NCBI GenBank assembly: GCA_030642565.1
Contig: DAOWNM010000126.1
Span: 1 to 7,719 of the forward strand
DNA: 7,719 nucleotides
Direction of reading: 5' to 3'
Origin: Bacteroidota bacterium
Lineage (GTDB): Bacteria; Bacteroidota; Bacteroidia; Bacteroidales; GCA-2748055
Position 1 is the stretch's first letter. The number at the start of each line of letters is the position of its first letter. Both the position numbers and the translations under genes were made by a program. Shown piece by piece: positions 1-5,834 of this stretch. The notes under the pieces are model-generated. The model saw only the letters and a list, made by a program, of their open reading frames with translations. It was not told where the DNA came from and searched no databases.

Positions 1-212
1 GTACCCAAAATCTCAAATGTACCTGGCGGAATCACAGTAACCACCTCATCGTAAAGAACATTGACCACAGCCAGGGGTACGTCTATGGGACAGAATTGTC
101 CCGGGTCCCCGATATCTACACATGTCGTATCGGGTTCACACTGAGCGGATAGCTTAATTACTGTAAGTATGACAATAGCCAGAATGGCGAGGAACCTTAC
201 GCGATTGTTCAT
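1..212 (-). CDS. Secreted T9SS-type protein, N-terminal part (tandem paralogue of the next gene)
   Basis: The reading frame begins at an ATG at 212 and is open to the window edge, giving about 70 residues, so the C-terminus is missing. It opens with a signal peptide (MNNRVRFLAILAIVILTV, then a KLSAQ end) with likely cleavage before Gln. The mature N-terminus has the Cys pattern QC-x-PDTTCVDI-x2-PG-x2-CP. Aligned by eye, roughly half of the first 45 mature residues are identical to the 248-aa protein encoded just upstream (240-986), so the two are tandem duplicates. Only 27 bp separate that gene's stop from this ATG, which suggests co-transcription. An in-frame ATG at 230 is possible but would put a polar stretch before the hydrophobic core. 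By analogy the missing end probably holds Ig-like and T9SS sorting domains; that is inference. The function is probably cell-surface or extracellular, and the ligand is unknown. Confidence 0.8.
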   Translation of the reverse strand, partial: MNNRVRFLAILAIVILTVIKLSAQCEPDTTCVDIGDPGQFCPIDVPLAVVNVLYDEVVTVIPPGTFEILG

Positions 213-239
213 ATGAGGATTATTGACCATCCAGATGGC

Positions 240-986
240 TTATTTCGATTTAATAAATTTTCCTGTATAGATCGCGTTGTTGTTGGTAACCCTGTAGAAG
301 TAGGTTCCTGGAAGCAACGTGCTGCCGTTAAATTCAAACTGGTGTTCTCCGGGGGAAGCTCTCTCTGTTTCTTTGTGCATCAGTTCACCAAGGATGTTGA
401 ATACCTGTAGTTGCACGCGGTCATCATATGGTGTATAGAAGCTCATCTGAGTGATTTCAGAAAAGGGATTGGGCACAGTGGGGAGTACTTTGAACTGATC
501 CACCTGGGAGGGATTAATCCCCGAAGGATCGAATACAATTATAACCACTGATGTATCATCCAGGTAATGCCCAATTGCTTCGGGTCCCGATCCCAGATCG
601 ATATAGGGTGATAAATAGAAATGAATGGCATAGTCACCAGCCAGGGTGGGTGTTCCGGATAGTTGAGAGCAATAGGCTTTTTCCGGTACATACCCTGTAG
701 CATTGGAAGTATAGGTCATTCCGGGTGGTATATTCCTGACCGAATCAACGGCCAGACTATCCAGTATGTAGGTTGTGCCATTGTGTTCAAATTCCATGGC
801 AAGGATAAATGTAATCACCTCATCATAGGCCACATCTAAATATATTAGGGGAAAATCCTGGGGACAGTACTCTCCCGGCTCATTGATATCCACACATGTC
901 GTATCGGGGGTGCATTGTGCAGAGAGTTGAACAATAGTAAAGAACCCAAATAGCAATGTGGCTATAAGACTCGCAGTTCTTTTCAT
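240..986 (-). CDS. Small secreted protein with Ig-like segment and T9SS type A sorting domain
   Basis: This 248-residue protein is predicted to be exported by Sec and then carried across the outer membrane by the type IX secretion system. Residues 1-23 are a signal peptide ending LSA, with Gln24 at +1. Residues 25-60 carry three Cys in the pattern also seen in the downstream paralogue. Residues 86-125 (PPGMTYTS...SGTPTLAGDY) resemble the edge strands of putative Ig/cadherin-like repeats. Residues 168-248 form a C-terminal sorting domain, with the block PTVPNPF, then VQLQVFNILGE, then LLPGTYFYRV and a final Lys-rich strand. The frame stays open upstream to 1085, but ATG 986 is preferred because it starts the signal peptide directly and lies just inside a candidate promoter (1010-1040). 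No catalytic motif is visible. It could be a small adhesin or surface scaffold. T9SS targeting is a confident call; the biological role is unknown. Confidence 0.88.
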   Translation of the reverse strand: MKRTASLIATLLFGFFTIVQLSAQCTPDTTCVDINEPGEYCPQDFPLIYLDVAYDEVITFILAMEFEHNGTTYILDSLAVDSVRNIPPGMTYTSNATGYVPEKAYCSQLSGTPTLAGDYAIHFYLSPYIDLGSGPEAIGHYLDDTSVVIIVFDPSGINPSQVDQFKVLPTVPNPFSEITQMSFYTPYDDRVQLQVFNILGELMHKETERASPGEHQFEFNGSTLLPGTYFYRVTNNNAIYTGKFIKSK

Positions 987-1009
987 TTGGTTACAATTGG
1001 TTAAACATA

Positions 1010-1040
1010 TAAATATAACATCAATTCCTTGCATTGTCAA
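1010..1040 (-). promoter_or_regulatory. Candidate promoter of the two secreted-protein genes
   Basis: On the minus strand TTGACA (1040-1035) is followed by 17 bp and then TATATTTA (1017-1010), seven of eight matches to the Bacteroidetes -7 consensus TAnnTTTG. A second near-match, TATGTTTA, lies at 1009-1002. The ATG at 986 is about 20-25 bp downstream. The -35-like element and spacing match those of the citrate synthase promoter on the other side of the intergenic region. Confidence 0.5.
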
Positions 1041-1050
1041 TTTATCAATG

Positions 1051-1061
1051 ATTGGACCCCA
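1051..1061 (-). promoter_or_regulatory. Shared upstream box, copy 1 (secreted-protein side)
   Basis: The minus strand reads TGGGGTCCAAT, an 11-bp exact match to the box upstream of the citrate synthase promoter. It ends 10 bp before the -35-like TTGACA at 1040. The left half of the inverted repeat (ATTGG in the other copy) is imperfect here (AATGG). It could be a regulator site common to both divergent promoters, or an old repeat. The low confidence reflects its short length. Confidence 0.35.
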
Positions 1062-1205
1062 TTTTTGAGCTGTATCAGAACACACGCGTTATCACTTTCA
1101 GGCCTCCTTCCTACCCCATTTTCGGGTTTTTTGCAAGTCACAGGGTCGTGACCTCTTCACGGGTTGGTGAATCATGATTAATAATTACTCATCTTCCCCA
1201 CCATC

Positions 1206-1222
1206 GTATAACGCTGTTATAC
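1206..1222. repeat. 7-bp perfect inverted repeat with 3-bp spacer
   Basis: GTATAAC, then gct, then GTTATAC. The arms are perfectly complementary. The size and symmetry suit either a dimeric regulator site or a small RNA hairpin. No T-run follows, so it is not an intrinsic terminator. Confidence 0.45.
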
Positions 1223-1263
1223 AGTTTATTATAATAATAACTAAGTATCTGCGAATGAAGTTA

Positions 1264-1303
1264 GAAGTCACACGTTGAGAAAAACTCACCAGGTTGTGAC
1301 TTC
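1264..1303. repeat. 9-bp perfect inverted repeat with nested inner stem
   Basis: GAAGTCACA (1264-1272) pairs perfectly with TGTGACTTC (1295-1303) across a 22-nt loop. Inside the loop TGAG (1276-1279) can pair with CTCA (1285-1288) around five A residues, giving a two-tier hairpin. The sequence AGTCACA also occurs at 1136-1142, next to a GTGAC arm. No U-tract follows on either strand. It could be a structured RNA element or a protein-binding site. Confidence 0.45.
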
Positions 1304-1472
1304 CGAATTTTCTGAAATGGACAACCCGGTTTTTATAGACTACTCAGTTGAGCAAAAACCTGAGAAAGTATCCCTTTTTTTTATTGCTTATAACTTGTCG
1401 ATAGCCTGAACCAGAGGCCCAGCCTACAACTCAGACAAAACTCAGGAAACCTTTAGCTCAACGAAGTTAATT

Positions 1473-1485
1473 ATTGGGGTCCAAT
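1473..1485 (+). promoter_or_regulatory. Shared upstream box, copy 2 (citrate synthase side)
   Basis: ATTGG-ggt-CCAAT is a perfect 5-bp inverted repeat. It contains the 11-mer TGGGGTCCAAT that is also found, facing the opposite way, upstream of the secreted-protein promoter. It ends 13 bp before TTGACA at 1499, a position expected for an activator or other upstream-binding regulator. Confidence 0.4.
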
Positions 1486-1498
1486 ATTCCTGTTGAAA

Positions 1499-1529
1499 TT
1501 GACATATCTGCATATTTATATTATCTTGT
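1499..1529 (+). promoter_or_regulatory. Candidate promoter of citrate synthase
   Basis: TTGACA (1499-1504), a 17-bp spacer, then TATCTTGT (1522-1529), which approximates TAnnTTTG. The ATG at 1571 lies about 40 bp downstream, through an AT-rich leader without a Shine-Dalgarno sequence. The spacing equals that of the opposite promoter at 1010-1040. Confidence 0.45.
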
Positions 1530-1570
1530 ATAACCCTATTTTTTATCAATTTGAATAAAACCTAAATTGT

Positions 1571-2917
1571 ATGGCAACCTTAAAAGAACGCCTCTTCCAG
1601 AAAATTGAAGAGCAGAGACCAAGAACAAGGAAATTGATTAAGGATTATTGCGATGTAGTGGTGGACCAGGTAACCATTGCGCAGGCCATTGGTGGCATGC
1701 GGGGATTGAAAAGCCTGGTTACCGATATCTCTTATCTGGATCCTCAGGAGGGGATCAGATACCGGGGGTATACCCTGCCGGAAGTATTTAAAAAACTTCC
1801 CAAACCACCCGAGGCGGAGATGCCTTACGTAGAGGGGCTCTATTTCCTGCTCCTCACCGGCGATATTCCCAGCGACAGTGAGGTGGCCGATCTGGCCGAC
1901 GAATTCAGAAAGCGCCGGATACTTCCACGCTACGTCTACGAGGTAATCGACGCCTTTCCCTCATTTTCACCCCCCATGGCCATCTTTTCCGCTGCCATTC
2001 TAACCATGCAGCGTGAATCGTTCTTTACCAAGAAGTACCAGGGAGGGATCAGCAAGATGGATTACTGGGATCCCACCTTTGAGGATTCTCTGAATCTACT
2101 GGCCAAGCTGCCGGAGGTGGCCTCCTATATCTATGCCAAGCTTTACCGCGATGGCAATCGTATCCAATCCAACCCCAATCTCGATATGGGGGCCAATTTT
2201 GCCCATATGATGGGAATTTCCAAGCCCTATGACGATGTCTCCCGGCTCAATTTCATCATTCATGCCGACCATGAGAGTGGGAATGTAAGTGCTCATACCG
2301 GTCACCTGGTAGGAAGTTCGTTATCAGACATTTACCTTTGCATTTCAGCCATGATCAACGGGCTGGCCGGACCTTTGCACGGACTGGCCAACCAGGAGGT
2401 GCTGAGGTGGCTTCAGGATCTGGTGGAGAAGATGGAGGGACAGGTACCCACCCAGGAGGAGATGAAGCAGTTTGTGTGGGATACCCTTAATTCGGGACAG
2501 GTTATTCCCGGTTTTGGCCATGCCGTACTGCGTAAGACCGATCCGCGCTATACCCTTCAGCGTGAATTCTGTCAAACCCATATGAAGGACGATCTGCTCT
2601 TTAAGTATACAGACCTGCTTTTTAAAGTGGTTCCGCCCATTCTGAAAGAACAGGGAAAGGCCAAGAACCCATGGCCCAATGTGGATGCCCAGTCGGGAAT
2701 CATACACTGGCACTACGGCATTACGCAATATGAGTTCTATACCGTACTCTTTGGGATCGGTCGCTCCATCGGTATTACGGCTAACCTCATTTGGGACCGT
2801 GCCCTGGGCTATCCACTGGAGCGGCCCAAATCGGTGACCACCGATATGCTTGAGTCAATTGCCATGAAGGCCAAAACAAAGGAGGACAAACCCTCTAAAA
2901 ACTGCAAGGAGGAGTAA
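1571..2917 (+). CDS. gltA: Citrate synthase (Si), eukaryote/mitochondrial-like class
   Basis: This 448-residue protein condenses oxaloacetate with acetyl-CoA to give citrate and CoA, the entry step of the TCA cycle, in the cytoplasm. The catalytic triad can be read directly: His270 in GPLHGLANQEV, His317 in PGFGHAVLRKTDPRY and Asp372 in NVDAQSG. Ligand-binding positions are also kept: His231 in HADHESGNVSAHT, Arg326 in DPRY, Arg398 in GIGRSIG, and the ERPKS block near residue 420. These blocks match the mitochondrial enzyme far better than the E. coli hexameric form, and the N-terminal regulatory NADH-site architecture of that form is not apparent. Related eukaryote-like enzymes are known in other bacteria such as Geobacteraceae. 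The start has no Shine-Dalgarno but is the natural N-terminus (MATLKERLFQKI). The C-terminus has a short Lys/Glu-rich tail. The gene stands alone, with its own promoter candidate and terminator. I am very sure of the enzyme; the symbol follows bacterial custom. Confidence 0.97.
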   Translation: MATLKERLFQKIEEQRPRTRKLIKDYCDVVVDQVTIAQAIGGMRGLKSLVTDISYLDPQEGIRYRGYTLPEVFKKLPKPPEAEMPYVEGLYFLLLTGDIPSDSEVADLADEFRKRRILPRYVYEVIDAFPSFSPPMAIFSAAILTMQRESFFTKKYQGGISKMDYWDPTFEDSLNLLAKLPEVASYIYAKLYRDGNRIQSNPNLDMGANFAHMMGISKPYDDVSRLNFIIHADHESGNVSAHTGHLVGSSLSDIYLCISAMINGLAGPLHGLANQEVLRWLQDLVEKMEGQVPTQEEMKQFVWDTLNSGQVIPGFGHAVLRKTDPRYTLQREFCQTHMKDDLLFKYTDLLFKVVPPILKEQGKAKNPWPNVDAQSGIIHWHYGITQYEFYTVLFGIGRSIGITANLIWDRALGYPLERPKSVTTDMLESIAMKAKTKEDKPSKNCKEE

Positions 2918-2923
2918 TCACCA

Positions 2924-2940
2924 ATGGGAGTCAATCCCAT
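2924..2940. repeat. 6-bp inverted repeat just after the citrate synthase stop
   Basis: ATGGGA, then gtcaa, then TCCCAT, starting 6 bp after the stop codon. It forms a small stem without a U-run and sits upstream of the stronger terminator hairpin. It could stabilise the mRNA 3' end, or it could be chance. Confidence 0.35.
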
Positions 2941-2957
2941 GAATAAGTGTTCATTCA

Positions 2958-2988
2958 AAGAAGGCTGCCTCAAAAGGGTGGCCTTTTT
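2958..2988 (+). terminator. Intrinsic terminator of citrate synthase
   Basis: The 5' arm AAGAAGGCTGCCT (2958-2970) pairs with the 3' arm GGGTGGCCTTTTT (2976-2988) around a CAAAA loop, allowing several G-U wobble pairs. The arm ends in five T residues that serve as the U-tract. It lies about 40 bp beyond the stop codon and separates citrate synthase from the phosphatase gene. Confidence 0.75.
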
Positions 2989-3010
2989 GATTTGGCAGGG
3001 ATAATTTCAT

Positions 3011-3050
3011 CTATTTAAGTAACGAAATAGGTCATTAACATTTATCTTTA
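3011..3050 (+). promoter_or_regulatory. Weak promoter and inverted repeat upstream of the phosphatase gene
   Basis: TATCTTTA at 3043-3050 matches seven of eight positions of TAnnTTTG, 42 bp before the phosphatase ATG. A clear -33 TTG was not seen. Just upstream is an inverted repeat CTATTT-N8-AAATAG (3011-3030), placed where a regulator could act. Because a terminator precedes it, the phosphatase gene should need its own promoter here. Confidence 0.3.
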
Positions 3051-3092
3051 CATCATTAATCACAAAAAAAGCATCCGTTCGTCAAAACTAAA

Positions 3093-4076
3093 ATGGAGTG
3101 GATCCCCGGAGCCATATCAAGCTTGTTTAGCCAGTTCACCATACTTCTTTCAGGTTTTGTGCTTTTGACCCTCCTGGTCCATACGTTGCTGTTTAATAGA
3201 AGGATCCGTCGGTATCGAAGCGACTATCACAGGCTGAAGGAACAGGAGAAGGAGTCCCGGGTGGTATTGCAGCATCGAAACCAGCTTCGCGACCGCACCA
3301 AAAGCTATGAGCAGAGTCTCACCTATGCACAGCGGATCCAGACAGCCATGTTTCTTACTCCAAAGCAGTTACGGGTCTATTTCCCGGAGTCATTTATCTA
3401 CCACCGGCCCAAGGAGATTGTAAGCGGCGATTTTAATTGGGCCAAGAGGATAAACGGGAAAATGCTTTTCTCGGTGGCCGATTGTACCGGGCATGGCGTT
3501 CCCGGAGCTTTTATGTCGCTCATTGGCCTGGAATTCTTCAGGCTGATTACCGTGGGAAAAGGAATTCTCGATCCGGCTGGAATTCTGAATGAGATGAACA
3601 GGCAGTTTGATATCGTCTTTGGGGAAACCGAAGAGCTTTCCCTGAAAGACGGCATCGACCTTGCCCTCTGTGCATACGACTATAAAACACTTGTACTGGA
3701 GTATGCAGGAGCATTCAATCCGCTCTATATTATCCGGGATCATGAGATCCTGGAGATAAAGGGTGACCGTATTATCGTTGGACCCGATAATGGACTTCAG
3801 CGTGGAAAATTTGAGAACAGGAGGCTGGAGATCAAGGAGAATGATATGCTCTATATGTTTACCGACGGGTATGTCGACCAATTTGGCGGGCCGGAAGGTA
3901 AGAAGTACAAGTACCGGCGTTTCAGACACCTGTTGATGTCCATTCATAATATGTCCATGGCAGAGCAGCAGAGAAAGCTCGAGGAGAATATGAACGAATG
4001 GATGGGGAGCAATGAGGATCAGATCGATGACCAGACCATTATTGGGATCAGACCAGCAAGTTTTTCATCTTCCTGA
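3093..4076 (+). CDS. Membrane-anchored SpoIIE/PP2C-type serine/threonine phosphatase
   Basis: This 327-residue protein has one N-terminal membrane segment (about 13-35), a basic stop (RRIRRYR), a charged probable coiled coil (about 40-80), and a cytoplasmic SpoIIE-type PP2C domain (about 82-320). The metal-binding acidic residues are in place: Asp113 in SGDFNW, Asp130 in ADCTGHGVPGAFMS, Asp258 in FTDGYVDQFGG and Asp313 in DDQT. The domain should therefore be an active Mn/Mg-dependent phosphatase acting on phospho-Ser/Thr proteins. Family members commonly dephosphorylate anti-anti-sigma (STAS) partners, but no STAS or anti-sigma gene lies in this window. Many Bacteroidetes relatives carry large sensory modules. 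Here only a membrane anchor and coil precede the catalytic domain, so the signal probably comes from a partner. The 3' end overlaps the convergent hybrid sensor gene by 29 bp. There is no Shine-Dalgarno; the start gives a complete TM segment. Confidence 0.9.
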   Translation: MEWIPGAISSLFSQFTILLSGFVLLTLLVHTLLFNRRIRRYRSDYHRLKEQEKESRVVLQHRNQLRDRTKSYEQSLTYAQRIQTAMFLTPKQLRVYFPESFIYHRPKEIVSGDFNWAKRINGKMLFSVADCTGHGVPGAFMSLIGLEFFRLITVGKGILDPAGILNEMNRQFDIVFGETEELSLKDGIDLALCAYDYKTLVLEYAGAFNPLYIIRDHEILEIKGDRIIVGPDNGLQRGKFENRRLEIKENDMLYMFTDGYVDQFGGPEGKKYKYRRFRHLLMSIHNMSMAEQQRKLEENMNEWMGSNEDQIDDQTIIGIRPASFSSS

Positions 4077-5760
4077 TCAGCAGTTCAGTGGTAAACGGTT
4101 TGGCAATGTAATCATCCACACCACCAGCCAGGCAGTTCTCCCTGTCCCCGGCCAGTGCATTGGCTGTAACAGCAATGATGGGGATATGACTGTCGGTGGT
4201 TGACTCGATTTCCCGGATCTTCTTGGTGGCCATAATGCCATCCATCACAGGCATCAGAATATCCATCAGGATCAGGTCATACTTTTTGAGTGCAAACATT
4301 TCAAGGGCCTCTTTACCATTTGAGGCCACATCAATATGGTTTACCGCTTTGTTCAGACTGAGCAGCACTACCTTCTGGTTAATTGCATTATCCTCTACCA
4401 GCAGGATCTTGGCATCTTTCAGTGCGGTGCCTGGTTTTTCAGGCCTCTTTTCCAGGAGTACTTTGTCCGGTCCTCCGGACGGACTGACTTTCGTGGGATT
4501 TTTTGTAAAGTTCTGAAAAAAACGAAGAGTGGCACCACCACTCACACGTTCGGCCGAGAGTGTACTCTCACTCTCAAGCAACAGGTTATATGCATTGGCC
4601 AGGTTGGAGCCAGGATGTGAACTCCCATTGTGGAGTGATCTTACATAATCCACCAGCGAACCACTCTCATCTGTCTCCACATAAAATTCAAACTCAAGCC
4701 TCACCTGGCTGAGGGTCTCCTTTATGCTGCGAATATGCAACTTCATCGGATGGTCGGTAACCCGATAATCGTTTATACCGTGAAATATGTTGACAATCAG
4801 GCTCCGCAAAAGGCTCGGATCGCCAATGATAAAGTGATTCAGGTGGTCGGATCGCGAAATGGAGACCTCATCGCCGGTCCCCCCTCCCGATTTCAGAATA
4901 TTGAGCGAATTCTCCAGTACCGAAGTCAGATCAAAGGAGGTGATACTCCGCGTATAGCCGATGATTCCCGGGGAGGCTATCTCCACAATATTGTTCACAT
5001 CCTCAATGAGGAGGTTGGTGGAGGCCTTTAGGGTATCCATCAGCTCCTTTTGCTCCGTGTTCAATCGTACATCGTGTACCAGGCTGTTAATCAGGGCAAT
5101 ATTGCTGAGCGAGGTACGAAGTTTATGAGAGAGTTGGCTGATAAACTCATCCTTTTCAACGATTTTGTTCTCTGTCTGGCTCTTTGAATTCTGCAACCGG
5201 GTGAGGAGTTCTCTGTTTGTACGTTCAATGTAGAGGGAAATCAGAATCACCAGGGTATATACGGAGAAGAAAACCAGACCACTGTAAAGGTCAAGGTGAA
5301 TGGCCGTTTCCAGTTGTGGCCATGAGTTTAGTACGACAGTAACTGCACCCAGCACAATGGGGACATATATTCCATGCCGCTCGTTTATACTCAACGCTCC
5401 CAGTGGGAAAATCAGGTAGAAAGCGAGAATCATAATGGACGATATACCTATGTTCAGAAGATAGCTGCTAAATAACATCGAACCGATTAGCACCAGCGCA
5501 AACATACTGCTCAGGTTGGCGTTGCGTCCCACAGGGATAAGGAAAAACAAAACCAGTGCAAGTGCCAGTGAAATACCGTTTATCAGGCTTATGGATGAGA
5601 GGCCTGTAAAACAGGAGTAGACAGTGGATATGGCCAGTATGATGATCAGAATCAGGTAAAAGAAGTTGATTCTTTTGGCCCTGTTCACCACAGCCTGTTC
5701 CATCGTTTCATCCACTCTAAAAGAGAGGATCTTTTGTAAAAATTTCAGAAACATGGTCAT
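4048..5760 (-). CDS. Hybrid sensor protein: six TM segments, HisKA, degenerate ATPase domain, receiver
   Basis: With the start at 5760 the product is 570 residues. Six hydrophobic segments lie at about 31-51, 57-77, 83-104, 107-125, 130-147 and 158-178. A short coil follows, then a HisKA domain (about 202-260) with phospho-acceptor His212 in SHKLRTSLSNI, where the usual Pro after RT is Ser. The ATP-binding region (about 276-416) aligns from GDPSLLRSLIVNIF onward but has lost its signatures. The second N-box Asn is Gly328, the G1 motif DxGxG is reduced to TDESGS, and the G2 motif GTGLGL reads GSNLAN. The receiver (about 449-570) is intact: Glu456-Asp457, phospho-acceptor Asp500 in LMDILMPVMDG, Thr532 and Lys554. 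It is therefore probably not a normal autokinase. The frame is open to 6036, but that extension is antisense to the next gene and would lie upstream of a good promoter. ATG 5754 is an alternative start. Confidence 0.88.
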   Translation of the reverse strand: MTMFLKFLQKILSFRVDETMEQAVVNRAKRINFFYLILIIILAISTVYSCFTGLSSISLINGISLALALVLFFLIPVGRNANLSSMFALVLIGSMLFSSYLLNIGISSIMILAFYLIFPLGALSINERHGIYVPIVLGAVTVVLNSWPQLETAIHLDLYSGLVFFSVYTLVILISLYIERTNRELLTRLQNSKSQTENKIVEKDEFISQLSHKLRTSLSNIALINSLVHDVRLNTEQKELMDTLKASTNLLIEDVNNIVEIASPGIIGYTRSITSFDLTSVLENSLNILKSGGGTGDEVSISRSDHLNHFIIGDPSLLRSLIVNIFHGINDYRVTDHPMKLHIRSIKETLSQVRLEFEFYVETDESGSLVDYVRSLHNGSSHPGSNLANAYNLLLESESTLSAERVSGGATLRFFQNFTKNPTKVSPSGGPDKVLLEKRPEKPGTALKDAKILLVEDNAINQKVVLLSLNKAVNHIDVASNGKEALEMFALKKYDLILMDILMPVMDGIMATKKIREIESTTDSHIPIIAVTANALAGDRENCLAGGVDDYIAKPFTTELLIRKMKNLLV

Positions 5761-5769
5761 ATTAAATGG

Positions 5770-5788
5770 CTTTCTTTTCCAAAGAAAG
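5770..5788 (-). promoter_or_regulatory. Leader hairpin ahead of the hybrid sensor start
   Basis: CTTTCTTT (5770-5777) and AAAGAAAG (5781-5788) form a perfect 8-bp stem with a 3-nt loop, extendable by two G-U pairs. It lies between the candidate -7 element at 5801-5808 and the ATG at 5760, so it would sit in the 5' leader. The stem is AT-rich and has no U-tract, so it is more likely a translation or mRNA-stability element, or a DNA operator, than a terminator. Confidence 0.45.
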
Positions 5789-5800
5789 TTAAAATATGAC

Positions 5801-5808
5801 CAAACATA
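5801..5808 (-). promoter_or_regulatory. Promoter -7 element of the hybrid sensor gene
   Basis: The minus strand reads TATGTTTG, an exact match to TAnnTTTG, with the ATG about 40 bp downstream. No good -33 TTTG was found at the expected distance, so the promoter may be weak or may need an activator. Confidence 0.5.
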
Positions 5809-5834
5809 AAAAATATTGGCTCTATTTTTGTGCC

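Larger units (their letters stand above)
987..1570. other. 584-bp gene-free region between divergent genes
   Basis: No convincing coding frame, tRNA or rRNA was found. The region carries opposed promoter candidates at its ends (1010-1040 minus, 1499-1529 plus). A shared box with the core TGGGGTCCAAT faces into each promoter (1051-1061 minus, 1473-1485 plus). The middle is rich in inverted repeats. GTCAC/GTGAC arms lie at 1137-1152 and a 10-bp palindrome AATCATGATT at 1170-1179. GTATAAC-gct-GTTATAC is at 1206-1222, an AT-rich palindrome at 1226-1237, and a 9-bp-stem hairpin at 1264-1303. The motif GTTGAGC...CCTGAG occurs on plus at 1347-1364 and inverted at 1441-1462. An eight-T run is at 1375-1382, without a convincing stem immediately before it. 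The region may hold an unannotated small RNA or a multi-site regulatory region; neither is proven. Confidence 0.6.

Noticed and set aside
240..986. Lipoprotein reading of the secreted protein (LSAQC)
   Set aside because: The residue before Cys is Gln rather than Gly, Ala or Ser, and the T9SS sorting domain and Q-rule cleavage explain the N-terminus better.
987..1085. N-terminal extension of the 248-aa secreted protein to 1085
   Set aside because: It would bury the signal peptide behind 33 unrelated residues and start upstream of a good promoter candidate.
1115..1132. ACCC...GGGT followed by TTTTTT as a terminator
   Set aside because: A 4-bp stem is too weak, and no plus-strand gene ends nearby.
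1343..1382. CTCAG/CTGAG arms followed by an eight-T run as an intrinsic terminator
   Set aside because: The stem is only 5 bp with a 12-nt loop, and 10 bases separate it from the T-run, so it does not have terminator geometry.
2345..2728. 127-codon open frame antisense to citrate synthase
   Set aside because: It lies wholly within a highly conserved coding sequence, and its translation shows no protein-like motifs.
3390..3947. 185-codon open frame on the minus strand inside the phosphatase gene
   Set aside because: It is a shadow of a clear PP2C gene, with no domain or signal features of its own.
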